Source: Microcoleus vaginatus PCC 9802 (GTDB lineage: Bacteria > Cyanobacteriota > Cyanobacteriia > Cyanobacteriales > Microcoleaceae). Taken from it: a DNA stretch of 64,000 bases. The stretch is taken from NCBI GenBank assembly GCA_022701275.1, contig CP031740.1, positions 4,847,001 through 4,911,000 on the forward strand. Direction: 5' to 3'. This document shows positions 44,401 to 53,409 of this stretch, piece after piece. Position numbers and translations under genes: made by a program. Within the stretch, counting starts at the first letter, position 1. Each line of letters begins with the position of its first letter. Below the pieces are notes generated by a model. The model was not told the DNA's origin. It saw only the letters and a program-made list of their open reading frames with translations, and did not search any database.

Positions 44401-46790
44401 TCCTCATGCAGCGCTAATGTTAATTTATACTGATAAGTCCAGCTATCTTCTACTAACAGTCCCAACCCTGCTTGCAAATATTTAAGCGCAGACTCATGGG
44501 CTGTAGCTGCTTTGGCTTTTTGACCGGCAATTAAATTGAGTTTAGCAATTTCAGTTCGTTCGGATTGATCGGCCACCCCTTCAATTCCTAGATTCAAATG
44601 ATCGACGATCGCAAATATGTCTTCCGTTCGCTTCTCTGTCGAGGTATTTTGCCAAAGCAGGCGACCGATTTGTAAGTGAACTGTTTTTTTAGAACTTTCC
44701 TCAATCAGAGCATAGGCTGCTTGTTGCACGCGATCGTGCAAAAACTTGTAAGTAGTAATGATTAGATGAGACTGAATAATTTCTTCTTCTGTCGTGCCTA
44801 ATTCAGAAGTGGCTAAAATTAACCCATCTTGGATCGCGGACACTAGCTCTTTAAAAGTTTCGGCGGTAGATTTTTCATTAACAATTGACAGAGTGTTTAA
44901 GTCAAAACTATTGCCCACACAAGCGGCTAACCGTAAAATCTGTTGAGTTGAGCCTGGCATCTTTCTCAATTTCCCGACCATCAACTCAACCACGTTATCG
45001 GTAATACCTACTGCTTCGATTTCTGAAATTTTCCAATCCCAGCTTCTTTGCTGAAAATGGAAATTTAGTAGTTTTTCTTCATAGAGACTTCTGAGAAACT
45101 GATTGACAAAAAAAGGATTGCCTTGAGTTTTTCCAACGACTAACTCAGCTAGGGGTATGACCGCTCCTCTATCTCTACGCACAGTATCAGCAATCAAATT
45201 AGCGATATGTTCGATATCTAAGGGAGTTAAGGTAATTTGGTTAATAGTAACATCTTGCTTTTGCAACCCATCCAGCGTCATTATCAGAGGATGCGTGGGG
45301 CTCACTTCGTTATCTCGATAAGCTCCAAGTAGAAATAAATATTTCGTTTCCTCATCTGCCATCATTACTTGCAGCAGTTTCAAAGTAGCGGAGTCAGCCC
45401 ATTGCAAATCGTCTAGAAAAATGACTAAGGGATGCTCGACACAACAAAACACCCGGATAAATTTTTGAAATACTAAATTAAAACGATTTTGCGCTTCCGT
45501 AGCACCTAACTCTTGGACGGGTGGCTGTTTGCCAACAATGAGTTCTACGTCGGGAATGACATCTATAATGATTTGACCGTTATCACCAAACGCCGCTAAA
45601 AGTTTTTCTTTCCAAGTGGTGAGTTGCGTTTCGCTCTCAGTTAATAGTTGCTTGACTAATGACCCAAAAGCTTTGACAACACCCGCATAAGGAACATTGC
45701 GTTGAAATTGATCGAATTTTCCGGCAATAAAATAACCGTTTGCCTTTGTAATAGGTTTATAAACTTCTTGCACTAAGGCGGATTTGCCAATGCCAGAGTA
45801 ACCCGACACTAACATAATTTCTGTTGGGCCCTTGCTGACGCGCTGGAAGGCTGCTAATAAGGTTTCTATTTCGCGTTCTCTACCATAAAGTTTTTGGGGA
45901 ATTTGAAACTTATCTGTAATATCTTTTTGGGCGATCGCAAAATCTACAATCGTTCCTTTAGCCTGTAGTTGTTCCAGGCATTCTTCTAAATCTACGATGA
46001 TTCCCCAAGCACTTTGGTATCTTTTTTCAGCAGTTTTTTCTAACAGCTTCATTACTATATCAGAAACGGCTTTAGGAATTTCTATTTCTGCCTTGATTTC
46101 ATGGGGCGGTACTGCTTGTTTAGCAATATGCCAATGGACTAATTCCATTGCATCGTTATAATCGCATGGCAGTTGCCCCGTTAGCAGTTCGTAAAAAGTG
46201 ACTCCTAATGAGTAAAAGTCCGTGCGGTAGTCGATCGCTCGGTTCATTCTGCCTGTTTGTTCCGGCGATATATAGCTCAGAGTGCCTTCTAAAACATTAG
46301 GATTTTTTAGGGTAGGATTCTCACGATTTAAAACAGTAGAAATGCCAAAATCTATGATTTGAACTAGGCCTGTTGTCGAGTTAATAATAATATTGCTCGG
46401 GTTGATATCTTTATGAATAATATTATGTTGATGAAGGTCGCCTAAAGCTCGGGTTATTTTAATACCGGTTGCCAAAAACTCTTCTAAGGTAAGTTTGTGA
46501 GAAGCCAACCACAGGTTAAATGACTTTCCACCAGAATCCTCGAAAATAATAACTAAACTGTTCTGGTATCTTTCTAAGCTGTAGGTTTTAGGTACACTTT
46601 CTAGGTTAAGATTGCGTGTAATTTCGTATTCCTGCTTGTATCGGACTAACGAAGCTGGCATCGGATAATCTTGCTTGAGAAATTTGAGAATTACCCGTTG
46701 GTTGTCTTGCTTTCTCAATCCTCGGTAAACTAAAGAATTGTTACTTTCATGTATTTGGTTTGTAATCTCGTAGCCAGCTAAGTTAATCAT
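41442..46790 (-). CDS. HstK-type Ser/Thr kinase-ATPase-GAF-histidine kinase, copy A
   Basis: A giant signalling protein of 1,782 residues of the HstK type known from Anabaena. Ser/Thr kinase (about 7-275): Lys36 in VILKFLK, His126-Lys-Asp128 in IHKDINPSN, Asp147-Phe-Gly. STAND/AAA-type ATPase (about 300-640): Walker A GYSGIGKS (Lys336), Walker B LVIFLDDLQWAD. Helical TPR-like repeats (about 750-1270), GAF (about 1330-1490; VMKASQAISGEIVLSKLLER), coiled coil, then HisKA (VAGVAHEINTP, His1550) and HATPase (NLLMNSLIHAYEP, DDGQGIPPEN, GGSGLGLHI). It thus joins Ser/Thr and His phosphorylation. The partner receiver-kinase lies 43 bp downstream. The paralogue at 47219 is close enough for gene conversion. 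Confidence 0.95.
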   Translation of the reverse strand: MINLAGYEITNQIHESNNSLVYRGLRKQDNQRVILKFLKQDYPMPASLVRYKQEYEITRNLNLESVPKTYSLERYQNSLVIIFEDSGGKSFNLWLASHKLTLEEFLATGIKITRALGDLHQHNIIHKDINPSNIIINSTTGLVQIIDFGISTVLNRENPTLKNPNVLEGTLSYISPEQTGRMNRAIDYRTDFYSLGVTFYELLTGQLPCDYNDAMELVHWHIAKQAVPPHEIKAEIEIPKAVSDIVMKLLEKTAEKRYQSAWGIIVDLEECLEQLQAKGTIVDFAIAQKDITDKFQIPQKLYGREREIETLLAAFQRVSKGPTEIMLVSGYSGIGKSALVQEVYKPITKANGYFIAGKFDQFQRNVPYAGVVKAFGSLVKQLLTESETQLTTWKEKLLAAFGDNGQIIIDVIPDVELIVGKQPPVQELGATEAQNRFNLVFQKFIRVFCCVEHPLVIFLDDLQWADSATLKLLQVMMADEETKYLFLLGAYRDNEVSPTHPLIMTLDGLQKQDVTINQITLTPLDIEHIANLIADTVRRDRGAVIPLAELVVGKTQGNPFFVNQFLRSLYEEKLLNFHFQQRSWDWKISEIEAVGITDNVVELMVGKLRKMPGSTQQILRLAACVGNSFDLNTLSIVNEKSTAETFKELVSAIQDGLILATSELGTTEEEIIQSHLIITTYKFLHDRVQQAAYALIEESSKKTVHLQIGRLLWQNTSTEKRTEDIFAIVDHLNLGIEGVADQSERTEIAKLNLIAGQKAKAATAHESALKYLQAGLGLLVEDSWTYQYKLTLALHEEAAETAFLSGDFEVMLRFVERVQNCAKTLLDTVKVYEVQIQAYVGQNRVLEAVNTALQVLKLLGVEFPQEPNPSDIGQAVGETATILNGKRIEDLIDLPQMSDPYKLAAMKLLSSIFAPAYIVAPALLPLTVCKQVDLSVQYGNASVSPFAYANYGFLLCGVLGDIDSGYQFGQLALSLVSKLNAQEIKAKTAFIVNLFIRHCKENLRETLEPLVSVYSSGLETGDLEYAGYGLMVYSYFAYFSGKELTVLEKEMGTYRDAAHKIKQKTALNYIETYWQTTLNLLGKSENPFLLKGEACDEDLKLPLYEQANDKVGVAYIYLNKILLCYWLENYSEAIENTARIEKYLDAMVGMPVVPVFHFYDSLVRFAVYYDTPQSEQEGILDRVKANQEKMQNWAHHAPMNYLHKFYLVEAERHRVLDEKIEAIEMYDKAIALAKENEYINEEALAHELAAKFYLSWGKETIAQVYMQNAHYSYQVWGAVAKVEHLEEKYPQLLTRTSAKTTTQTKANRKTTTTPTTTSTNLGETLDLATVMKASQAISGEIVLSKLLERLMKIAIENAGAQKGFLILEKAGNWAIEAEGSVNEDEISVLRSHPLNAEAASGETPKLASAIAHYVIRTQENVVLNNATQEGQFTRDPYIAATQPKSILCTPLLHSCKLTGILYLENNLTEGAFTTDRLELLKLLSAQIAISIENAQLYNNLQEFNQNLEQLVSDRTHELSNALDNLKATQSKLVEAEKMASLGGLVAGVAHEINTPIGVGVTVASALAEHTTEFASTYNSGKMKRSELEEFLEIATTSSNSLLTNLNQAAALIRSFKEVAVDRSSEERRTFGVRNYLDEILIQLKPKLRNSKHSIEIKGDTKIAIDSYPGALSQVVTNLLMNSLIHAYEPGATGKLAFDCQQEGNRVRFEYSDDGQGIPPENLSKIFEPFFTTKRGQGGSGLGLHIVYNLVTQKLLGEIECKSELGVGTKFIIKLPLQIDSQP

Positions 46791-47218
46791 TTTTGCAGCC
46801 TATTTTAATAATAAATACACATTTTTTTAGCAAGTATCAATTTCTAAGTAGATGTATCCTCTAATATAAAGACTAGCCTGCACTTGAATCAAAATTTAAA
46901 TTTCAAATAAAAAAATATTATTTTTTACATTTCTTAAAAAAAGTATAAATAAAGATTTATGTTAGGAGGGATCTCGCTCCACAGCTTCCTCCAAAAGCAG
47001 GCAGAACAGAGTGAAGGGATCTCGCCCTTGGCCTTCAGAGGAGATTTGTACGGCTTGTTATAGTTACTAGATCGATCGTCAGATATGCCTAGACCCGCAT
47101 CTGAGTTAAATCCTTCAGCCCATAGCATTTTTTGAGAGGATTCTTAGTTGAAAAACCGTAAATACTCTTGTCCATTGCTGCTCACCTATTTTTATTAATG
47201 AAGTTCTGATTTGGGAAA
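46791..47218. other. Spacer between HstK copies, duplicated leader sequence
   Basis: The segment upstream of copy A (about 46800-47050) is homologous to the one upstream of copy B (52565-52815). Shared strings include CACAGCTTCCTCCAAAA/CACAGCTTCCTGCAAAA, AACAGAGTGAAG and CCTCTAATATAAAGACTAGC. The promoter of each HstK gene should be in this conserved stretch. The frame at 46934-47128 is not considered real. The right part holds the receiver-kinase stump. Confidence 0.75.
47089..47175 (-). pseudogene. 5' stump of a second receiver-histidine-kinase gene
   Basis: ATG at 47175 with the same AGGTGAGCAGCA leader as the gene starting at 41398. The first residues, MDKSIYGFS, match MDKNIYGFS of that gene; then the frame drifts (TKNPLKKCYGL) and stops at 47089. 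It sits 43 bp downstream of HstK copy B, exactly where the intact receiver-kinase sits after copy A. So copy B once had the same downstream gene, later deleted. The 28-residue peptide may still be translated, but no function is expected. Confidence 0.85.
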
Positions 47219-50200
47219 CTACACTTTTGCCTCGATTTGTAGGGGTAACTTAATAATAAATTTGGTGCCTACTCCGAGCTCACTTTTACATTCTATTTCA
47301 CCGAGAAGTTTTTGGGTAACTAAATTGTAGACAATATGCAATCCCAACCCGCTACCACCCTGGCCGCGTTTTGTAGTAAAGAATGGCTCGAAAATTTTAC
47401 TTAAATTTTCTGGGGGAATGCCTTGACCATCATCGGAATATTCCAATCTCAGCCGAGCTCCCTCTTGTTGCCAATCAAAAGCTAGCTTTCCACTGGCGCC
47501 CGGTTCGTAAGCGTGAATCAGAGAGTTCATCAGCAAGTTTGTGATAACTTGGGATAATGCACCTGGATAAGAATCTAGGGCTATTTTGGTGTCTCCTTTA
47601 ATTTCGATCGAATGTTTGCTATTTCTCAATTTTGGTTTTAATTGGATTAAAATTTCATGGAGATAATCTCTTACTAAGAAGGTTCGCCGTTCTTCGCTGG
47701 AGCGATCGACTGCTACTTCTTTAAAGCTCCGAACTAATGCTGCTGCTTGATTGAGATTGGTGAGAAGGGTGTTGCTGCTAGTGGTGGCTATCTCTAAAAA
47801 TTCTTCGAGTTCTGAGCGTTTCATTTTGCCACTGTTATAAGTAGAAGCAAATTCTGTGGTATGTTCTGCTAAAGCTGACGCAACGGTGACGCCAACGCCG
47901 ATGGGAGTATTAATTTCGTGGGCGACGCCTGCTACTAATCCTCCCAGGGATGCCATTTTTTCGGCTTCGACTAGCTTACTTTGAGTAGCTTTTAAGTGCT
48001 CTAAGGCGTTGGATAGTTCGTGGGTGCGATCGCTGACTAATTGCTCTAAGTTTTGATTGAACTCCTGCAAGTTATTGTAGAGTTGGGCATTTTCAATGGA
48101 AATGGCTATTTGGGCCGATAACAATTTTAACAGTTCTAGTCTATCTGTAGTGAAAGCTCCTTCTGTGAGGTTATTTTCTAGGTAAAGAATGCCTGTCAGT
48201 TTGCAGGAGTGCAGCAGAGGTGTGCAGAGAATCGATTTGGGTTGAGTGGCTGCTATATAAGGATCGCGGGTAAATTGTCCCTCTTGGGTGGCGTTATTTA
48301 AAACTACGTTTTCCTGGGTGCGGATGACGTAGTGGGCGATCGCACTTGCGAGTTTTGGCGTTTCCCCAGAATCAGCTTTTGCATTCAGGGGAAGCGATCG
48401 CAACACGCTAACTTCATCCCCCTTCACCGAACCTTCAGCCTCTATCGCCCAGTTTCCCGCTTTTTCTAAAATTAAAAATCCTTTTTGGGCGCCTGCATTT
48501 TCGATCGCAATCTTCATCAACCTTTCCAGCAACTTACTCAAAACGATTTCACCTGAAATCGCTTGAGAAGCTTTCATTACTGTGGCTAAATCTAGCGTCT
48601 CTCCCAAATTAGTGCTAGTGGTAGTAGGCGTGGTAGTTGTTTTTCGGTTAGCTTTTGTTTGAGTTGTTGTCTTGGCTGATATTCTAGCTAGGAATTGGGG
48701 GTATTTTTCTTCTAAATCCTCAACTTTAGCTATAGCGCCCCAGAGTTGGTAGCTATAATGAGCGTTTTGCATATAAACTTGGGCGATCGTTTCTTTGCCC
48801 CATGACAGGTAGAATTTTGCGGCGAGTTCGTGAGCGAGTGCTTCTTCGTTGATATACTCGTTTTCTTTGGCAAGGGCAATAGCCTTGTCGTACATCTCAA
48901 TCGCTTCTATTTTTTCGTCTAAAACCCGATGCCGTTCTGCCTCTACTAGATAGAATTTGTGCAAGAAATTCATCGGGGCATGATGCGCCCATTTCTGCAT
49001 TTTTTCTTGATTATCTCGGACGCGATCGAGAATGTCTTGTTGCTCAAGCTGTGAAGTAGTAGGATATATAGCTAGCCGGGTTAAAGAATCATAAAAGGGG
49101 ACGAGAACGGTATGGATTACTCCCCCAGCACCCAAACAATTCGTTATTTGAGTAATGTTTTCAAGGGCTTGGGAATAATCTTCAAACCAATAACAAAGGA
49201 TGATTTTATGAAGATATAGATGCTGAAGCGCTACCTGGTCTTTTGTTCGGTGGTGAACCGGTAGCATTTCCTCTTCATCATAGACTTCACCCTTTACCAG
49301 ACAGGGGTTTTCAGCCTTCCCCATCATCGTTAAAACCGCTTGCCATTGAGCTTTGTGATACTGAAGCCCTGCTTCATGCTTAATTTTTAGGATAGCATCT
49401 GTATAAATTGCCATCTCTTGTTCGAGTTGAACAAGGGGTTGGCCAACCAGATAGGCGTGCAAATTGTATATCGGGACACTATAGCCTGCATACTCTAAAT
49501 CTCCTGTCTCCAAGGCGCTAGAGAAAGTTAACTGCAAAGATTCTAAACTATTTCTGAGAGGTTCTTTCCAATGTCGGATAAAAGTATTAACCATAAAAAG
49601 CGCTTTAGCTTCAAATTCTTTGGCATTCAATTTTGAGACGAGATTTAATGCTAATTGCCCGAACTGATAGCCACGCTCAATATCTCCGACAAGTCCACAC
49701 AAAAGTAGAGCGTAGTTGGCATAAGCCAAAGTAGACACAGGAGCATTACCGTATTGAACTGATAAAATGACTTGTTGGCACGCCACTAAAGGTATGAGTT
49801 CTGGTGCAGCAATGTAGACAGAAGCAAATATACGCGATAAAAGCCGCAAAGCTGCCAGTTTATGGCGGTCTGTCATTATAGGTAAATTGATTAAGTCTGA
49901 AGGTTCCTTACCACTCCAGATTGCAGCAGTTTCCTCTAGCGCTATCCCAATATCCGAGGGGTTAACTTTGTCTGGAAATTCTACTCCCAATAGCTTTAAG
50001 ACTTCTAGCGCCGTATTAACTGCTTCTAGTGGCTGGTTTTGAGAGGCATAAGCTTGGATCTGGACTTCATAAACTTTCACTTTGTCCAGTAGCGTTTTAG
50101 CTTGTTGCTGCACTCTCTCAACAAATCTCTGCATTCCTTCAAAATCACCTCTTAAAAAAGCTGCCTCTGCTGCTTCCTCATGCAGCGCTAATGTCAGTTC

Positions 50201-52558
50201 GTAATGATGAGTCCAGCTATCTTTGGCTAAAAGTCGCAACCCTGCTTGCAAATATTCGGTAGCCGCAGCATAAGCCGTTGCTGCTTTGGCTTTTTGGCCT
50301 GCGATTAAATTGAGTTTCGCGATTTCATTTCGTTCGGATTCGTCGCTAACCAGTTCAATTCCTAGATTCAAATGATCGACGATCGCAAATATTTCTTCCG
50401 ATCGCATCTCTGACGAGGTGTTTTGCCACAGCAAGCGACCAATTTGCAAGTGAACTGTTTTTTTAGAACTTTCCTCAATCAGAGTATACGCTGCTTGTTG
50501 CACGCGATCGTGCAAAAACTTATAAGCAGTAATAATTAGATGAGACTTAACAATTTCTTCTTCTGTCGTGCCTAATTCAGAAGTAGCTAAAATTAATCCA
50601 TCCTGAATGGCTGGCAATAGCTCTTGAAACGTTTCGGCGGTAGATTTTTCATTGACTATCGAGAGAGTATTTAAGTCAAAACTATTGCCCACACAAGCGG
50701 CTAACCGTAAAGCCTGCTGAGTTGAATCTGGCATTTTTCTCAATTTACCCACCATCAACTCAACGACGTTATCGGTAATCCCTACGGCTTCAATCTCTGA
50801 AATATTCCAATCCCAGTTTCTTTGCTGTAAATTGAAATTCAGGAGGTTTTCTTCATAGAGAGTTCTGAGAAACTGATTGACAAAAAAAGGATTGCCTTGA
50901 GTTTTACCGACGACTAGCTCAGCTAAGAGGATGACTGAGCCTCTATCCCTACGCACAGTATCAGCTATCAAGTTAGTAATATGTTCGATATCTAAGGGAG
51001 TTAAGGTAATGTGGTTAATAGTCGCGCCTTGATTTTGCAGCGCCTCCAGAGTCATGATTAAGGGATGCGTGGGGCTAACTTCGTTATCTCGATAAGCACC
51101 CATTAGAAATAAGTATTTTGTTTCCTCATCTGCCATCATTACTTGCAGCAGTTTCAAAGTAGCGGAGTCAGCCCATTGCAAATCGTCTAGAAAAATGACT
51201 AAGGGATGCTCGACACAACAAAACACCCGGATAAATTTTTGAAATACTAAATTAAAACGATTTTGCGCTTCCGTAGCACCTAACTCTTGGACGGGTGGCT
51301 GTTTGCCAACAATGAGTTCTACGTCGGGAATGACATCTATAATGATTTGACCGTTATCACCAAACGCCGCTAAAAGTTTTTCTTTCCAAGTGGTGAGTTG
51401 CGTTTCGCTCTCAGTTAATAGTTGCTTGACTAATGACCCAAAAGCTTTGACAACACCCGCATAAGGAACATTGCGTTGAAATTGATCGAATTTTCCGGCA
51501 ATAAAATAACCGTTTGCCTTTGTAATAGGTTTATAAACTTCTTGCACTAAGGCGGATTTGCCAATGCCAGAGTAACCCGACACTAACATAATTTCTGTTG
51601 GGCCCTTGCTGACGCGCTGGAAGGCTGCTAATAAGGTTTCTATTTCGCGTTCTCTACCATAAAGTTTTTGGGGAATTTGAAACTTATCTGTAATATCTTT
51701 TTGGGCGATCGCAAAATCTACAATCGTTCCTTTAGCCTGTAGTTGTTCCAGACATTCTTCTAAATCGGCAATAATTCCCCAAGCACTCTGGTATCTTTTT
51801 TCGGCCGTCTTTTCTAAGAGTTTTACTACAATATCAGAAACCGCTTTAGGAATTTCTGGATTAATCTCATGGGGCGACACTGCTTGTTTAGCAATATGAC
51901 AGTGAACTAATTCCATTGCATCGTTGTAATCGCATGGCAGTTGCCCCGTTAGCAGTTCGTAAAAAGTGACTCCTAATGAGTAAAAATCGGTGCGGTAGTC
52001 GATCGCTCGGTTCATTCGGCCTGTTTGTTCCGGCGATATATAGCTAAGAGTGCCTTCTAAAACATTAGGATTTTTTAGGGTAGGATTCTCACAACTTAAA
52101 ACAGTAGAGATGCCAAAATCTATGATTTGGACTAGCCCTGTTGTCGAGTTAATAATAATATTGCTAGGGTTGATATCTTTATGAATTATTTTATGTTGAT
52201 GAAGGTCGCCTAACGCCGTGGTTATTTTAATACCGGTTGCCAAAAACTCTTCTAAGGTAAGTTTGTGAGAAGCCAACCACAGCTTTAATGATTTTCCACC
52301 ACCATCCTTGAAAATAATAACTAAAGTGTTTTGATATCTTTCTAAGCTGTAGGTTTGCGGTACAGTTTCTAGGTTAAGATTGCGTGTAATTTCGTATTCC
52401 TGCTTGTATCTGACTAACGAAGCTGGCATCGGATAATCTTGCTTGAGAAATTTGAGAATTACCCGTTGGTTGTCTTGCTTTCTCAGTCCTCGGTAAACTA
52501 AAGAATTGTTACTTTCATGAATTTGGTTTGTAATCTCGTAGCCAGCTAAGTTAATCAT
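47219..52558 (-). CDS. HstK-type Ser/Thr kinase-ATPase-GAF-histidine kinase, copy B
   Basis: A 1,779-residue paralogue of copy A with the same order: Ser/Thr kinase (IHKDINPSN, IDFGIST), ATPase (GYSGIGKS, LVIFLDDLQWAD), helical repeats, GAF, HisKA (VAGVAHEINTP) and HATPase (GGSGLGLHI). The kinase lobe has a small deletion (EINPEIPK for EIKAEIEIPK). The strongest divergence is in the repeat region (about residues 820-1170), where many positions differ and which probably senses ligands or proteins. ATPase and GAF DNA contain stretches identical to copy A. The catalytic residues of both kinases are intact, so both copies are probably functional but differ in input. It lacks the downstream receiver-kinase partner, now a stump. 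Confidence 0.95.
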   Translation of the reverse strand: MINLAGYEITNQIHESNNSLVYRGLRKQDNQRVILKFLKQDYPMPASLVRYKQEYEITRNLNLETVPQTYSLERYQNTLVIIFKDGGGKSLKLWLASHKLTLEEFLATGIKITTALGDLHQHKIIHKDINPSNIIINSTTGLVQIIDFGISTVLSCENPTLKNPNVLEGTLSYISPEQTGRMNRAIDYRTDFYSLGVTFYELLTGQLPCDYNDAMELVHCHIAKQAVSPHEINPEIPKAVSDIVVKLLEKTAEKRYQSAWGIIADLEECLEQLQAKGTIVDFAIAQKDITDKFQIPQKLYGREREIETLLAAFQRVSKGPTEIMLVSGYSGIGKSALVQEVYKPITKANGYFIAGKFDQFQRNVPYAGVVKAFGSLVKQLLTESETQLTTWKEKLLAAFGDNGQIIIDVIPDVELIVGKQPPVQELGATEAQNRFNLVFQKFIRVFCCVEHPLVIFLDDLQWADSATLKLLQVMMADEETKYLFLMGAYRDNEVSPTHPLIMTLEALQNQGATINHITLTPLDIEHITNLIADTVRRDRGSVILLAELVVGKTQGNPFFVNQFLRTLYEENLLNFNLQQRNWDWNISEIEAVGITDNVVELMVGKLRKMPDSTQQALRLAACVGNSFDLNTLSIVNEKSTAETFQELLPAIQDGLILATSELGTTEEEIVKSHLIITAYKFLHDRVQQAAYTLIEESSKKTVHLQIGRLLWQNTSSEMRSEEIFAIVDHLNLGIELVSDESERNEIAKLNLIAGQKAKAATAYAAATEYLQAGLRLLAKDSWTHHYELTLALHEEAAEAAFLRGDFEGMQRFVERVQQQAKTLLDKVKVYEVQIQAYASQNQPLEAVNTALEVLKLLGVEFPDKVNPSDIGIALEETAAIWSGKEPSDLINLPIMTDRHKLAALRLLSRIFASVYIAAPELIPLVACQQVILSVQYGNAPVSTLAYANYALLLCGLVGDIERGYQFGQLALNLVSKLNAKEFEAKALFMVNTFIRHWKEPLRNSLESLQLTFSSALETGDLEYAGYSVPIYNLHAYLVGQPLVQLEQEMAIYTDAILKIKHEAGLQYHKAQWQAVLTMMGKAENPCLVKGEVYDEEEMLPVHHRTKDQVALQHLYLHKIILCYWFEDYSQALENITQITNCLGAGGVIHTVLVPFYDSLTRLAIYPTTSQLEQQDILDRVRDNQEKMQKWAHHAPMNFLHKFYLVEAERHRVLDEKIEAIEMYDKAIALAKENEYINEEALAHELAAKFYLSWGKETIAQVYMQNAHYSYQLWGAIAKVEDLEEKYPQFLARISAKTTTQTKANRKTTTTPTTTSTNLGETLDLATVMKASQAISGEIVLSKLLERLMKIAIENAGAQKGFLILEKAGNWAIEAEGSVKGDEVSVLRSLPLNAKADSGETPKLASAIAHYVIRTQENVVLNNATQEGQFTRDPYIAATQPKSILCTPLLHSCKLTGILYLENNLTEGAFTTDRLELLKLLSAQIAISIENAQLYNNLQEFNQNLEQLVSDRTHELSNALEHLKATQSKLVEAEKMASLGGLVAGVAHEINTPIGVGVTVASALAEHTTEFASTYNSGKMKRSELEEFLEIATTSSNTLLTNLNQAAALVRSFKEVAVDRSSEERRTFLVRDYLHEILIQLKPKLRNSKHSIEIKGDTKIALDSYPGALSQVITNLLMNSLIHAYEPGASGKLAFDWQQEGARLRLEYSDDGQGIPPENLSKIFEPFFTTKRGQGGSGLGLHIVYNLVTQKLLGEIECKSELGVGTKFIIKLPLQIEAKV

Positions 52559-52860
52559 CCTTGCAGCCTCTTTTAATAATTAATACACGTTTTTTTTAGC
52601 AACTTTAAATTGGTAAGTAAATGTACCCTCTAATATAAAGACTAGCCTGCACTTTAAGCAAAATTTAAATTTTAACTAAAAAAATATTAATTTTTACATT
52701 TCTTCAAAAAACTACAAATAAATATTTAGGTTGGGAGTCTGAGCGCTCCACAGCTTCCTGCAAAATCCGGCAAAACAGAGTGAAGTGCGATCGCCCTTGA
52801 GCTTCCTAGGAGATTGGGGCGTTGCATAATTATAGTATGAATAGGTGGAATCACCATGCA
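52559..52860. other. Leader region of HstK copy B
   Basis: 302 bp upstream of copy B, homologous to the spacer upstream of copy A. AT-rich just before the gene (TTTTTTTAGCAACTTTAAAT on the plus strand), then a conserved CCTCTAATATAAAGACTAGC block near 52627. Its right end meets the IS1 remnant. No gene was found. Confidence 0.6.
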
Positions 52861-53300
52861 ATGAAAGCCAGTGAAAATCAACCCACAGCCGTAAAAACCG
52901 TAATAAAAAAGGAAAACAGAAGCACATTTGTGTCAAATCTGGTTGTCAATTTATCGCTGATTATGAATCCCACGCCTGGTTACAGTGAGACGGTGAAACC
53001 CGAAGGTATAAAAATGTATGTCAATGGTAGGAATTTTCGCACTATTAACGAATCAAGGGAGTTCATCACATCACCCTAATAACTTGGGTAAGACTTGTGG
53101 GAAAACTCCGATCCGATGCTTATCACCCCGAGGTCATTTCAGAAGTCGGTGAACTCGATGAATTACAGACTTATGTAAAAAAAACACACCAAATCTGGCC
53201 GTGGACAGCCGTTGACCACTTTGGTTCAGGAATTTTAGAATGGGTATTAGGATATCATCGTTCCGAGACATTTGATAGCGTTTCCGGTTGCATCGGAAAC
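52861..53300 (+). pseudogene. IS1-family transposase remnant, N-terminal and central part
   Basis: Successive frames match an IS1-type transposase: RNKKGKQKHICVKSGCQFIA and DYESHAWLQ (zinc-finger/N-terminal part, about 52888-52977), then IKMYVNGRNFRTI (HTH part, about 53010-53050), then KLRSDAYHPEVISEVGELDE, LQTYVKKTHQIWPWTAVDHF and GSGILEWVLGYHRSETF (catalytic part with DELxT and AVDHF, about 53100-53275). Frameshifts and a stop separate the pieces, and the C-terminal third is missing. A C-terminal fragment of the same type lies at 39255-39464 on the other strand. Confidence 0.82.
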
Positions 53301-53409
53301 GATATAAGTCCTAAATAAATTACCTAAAATTTCAGGATGTTCCAGTTACTGCACTATTGATACCTTGATTAAGCAACGCCTCTTTTTCCTTCTTCCTTCA
53401 ACATCTCCA

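Noticed and set aside
46934-47128. 64-codon minus-strand frame between the HstK genes
   Set aside because: It lies in the duplicated leader, has a different frame from the receiver-kinase stump and is not kept in the copy-B leader.
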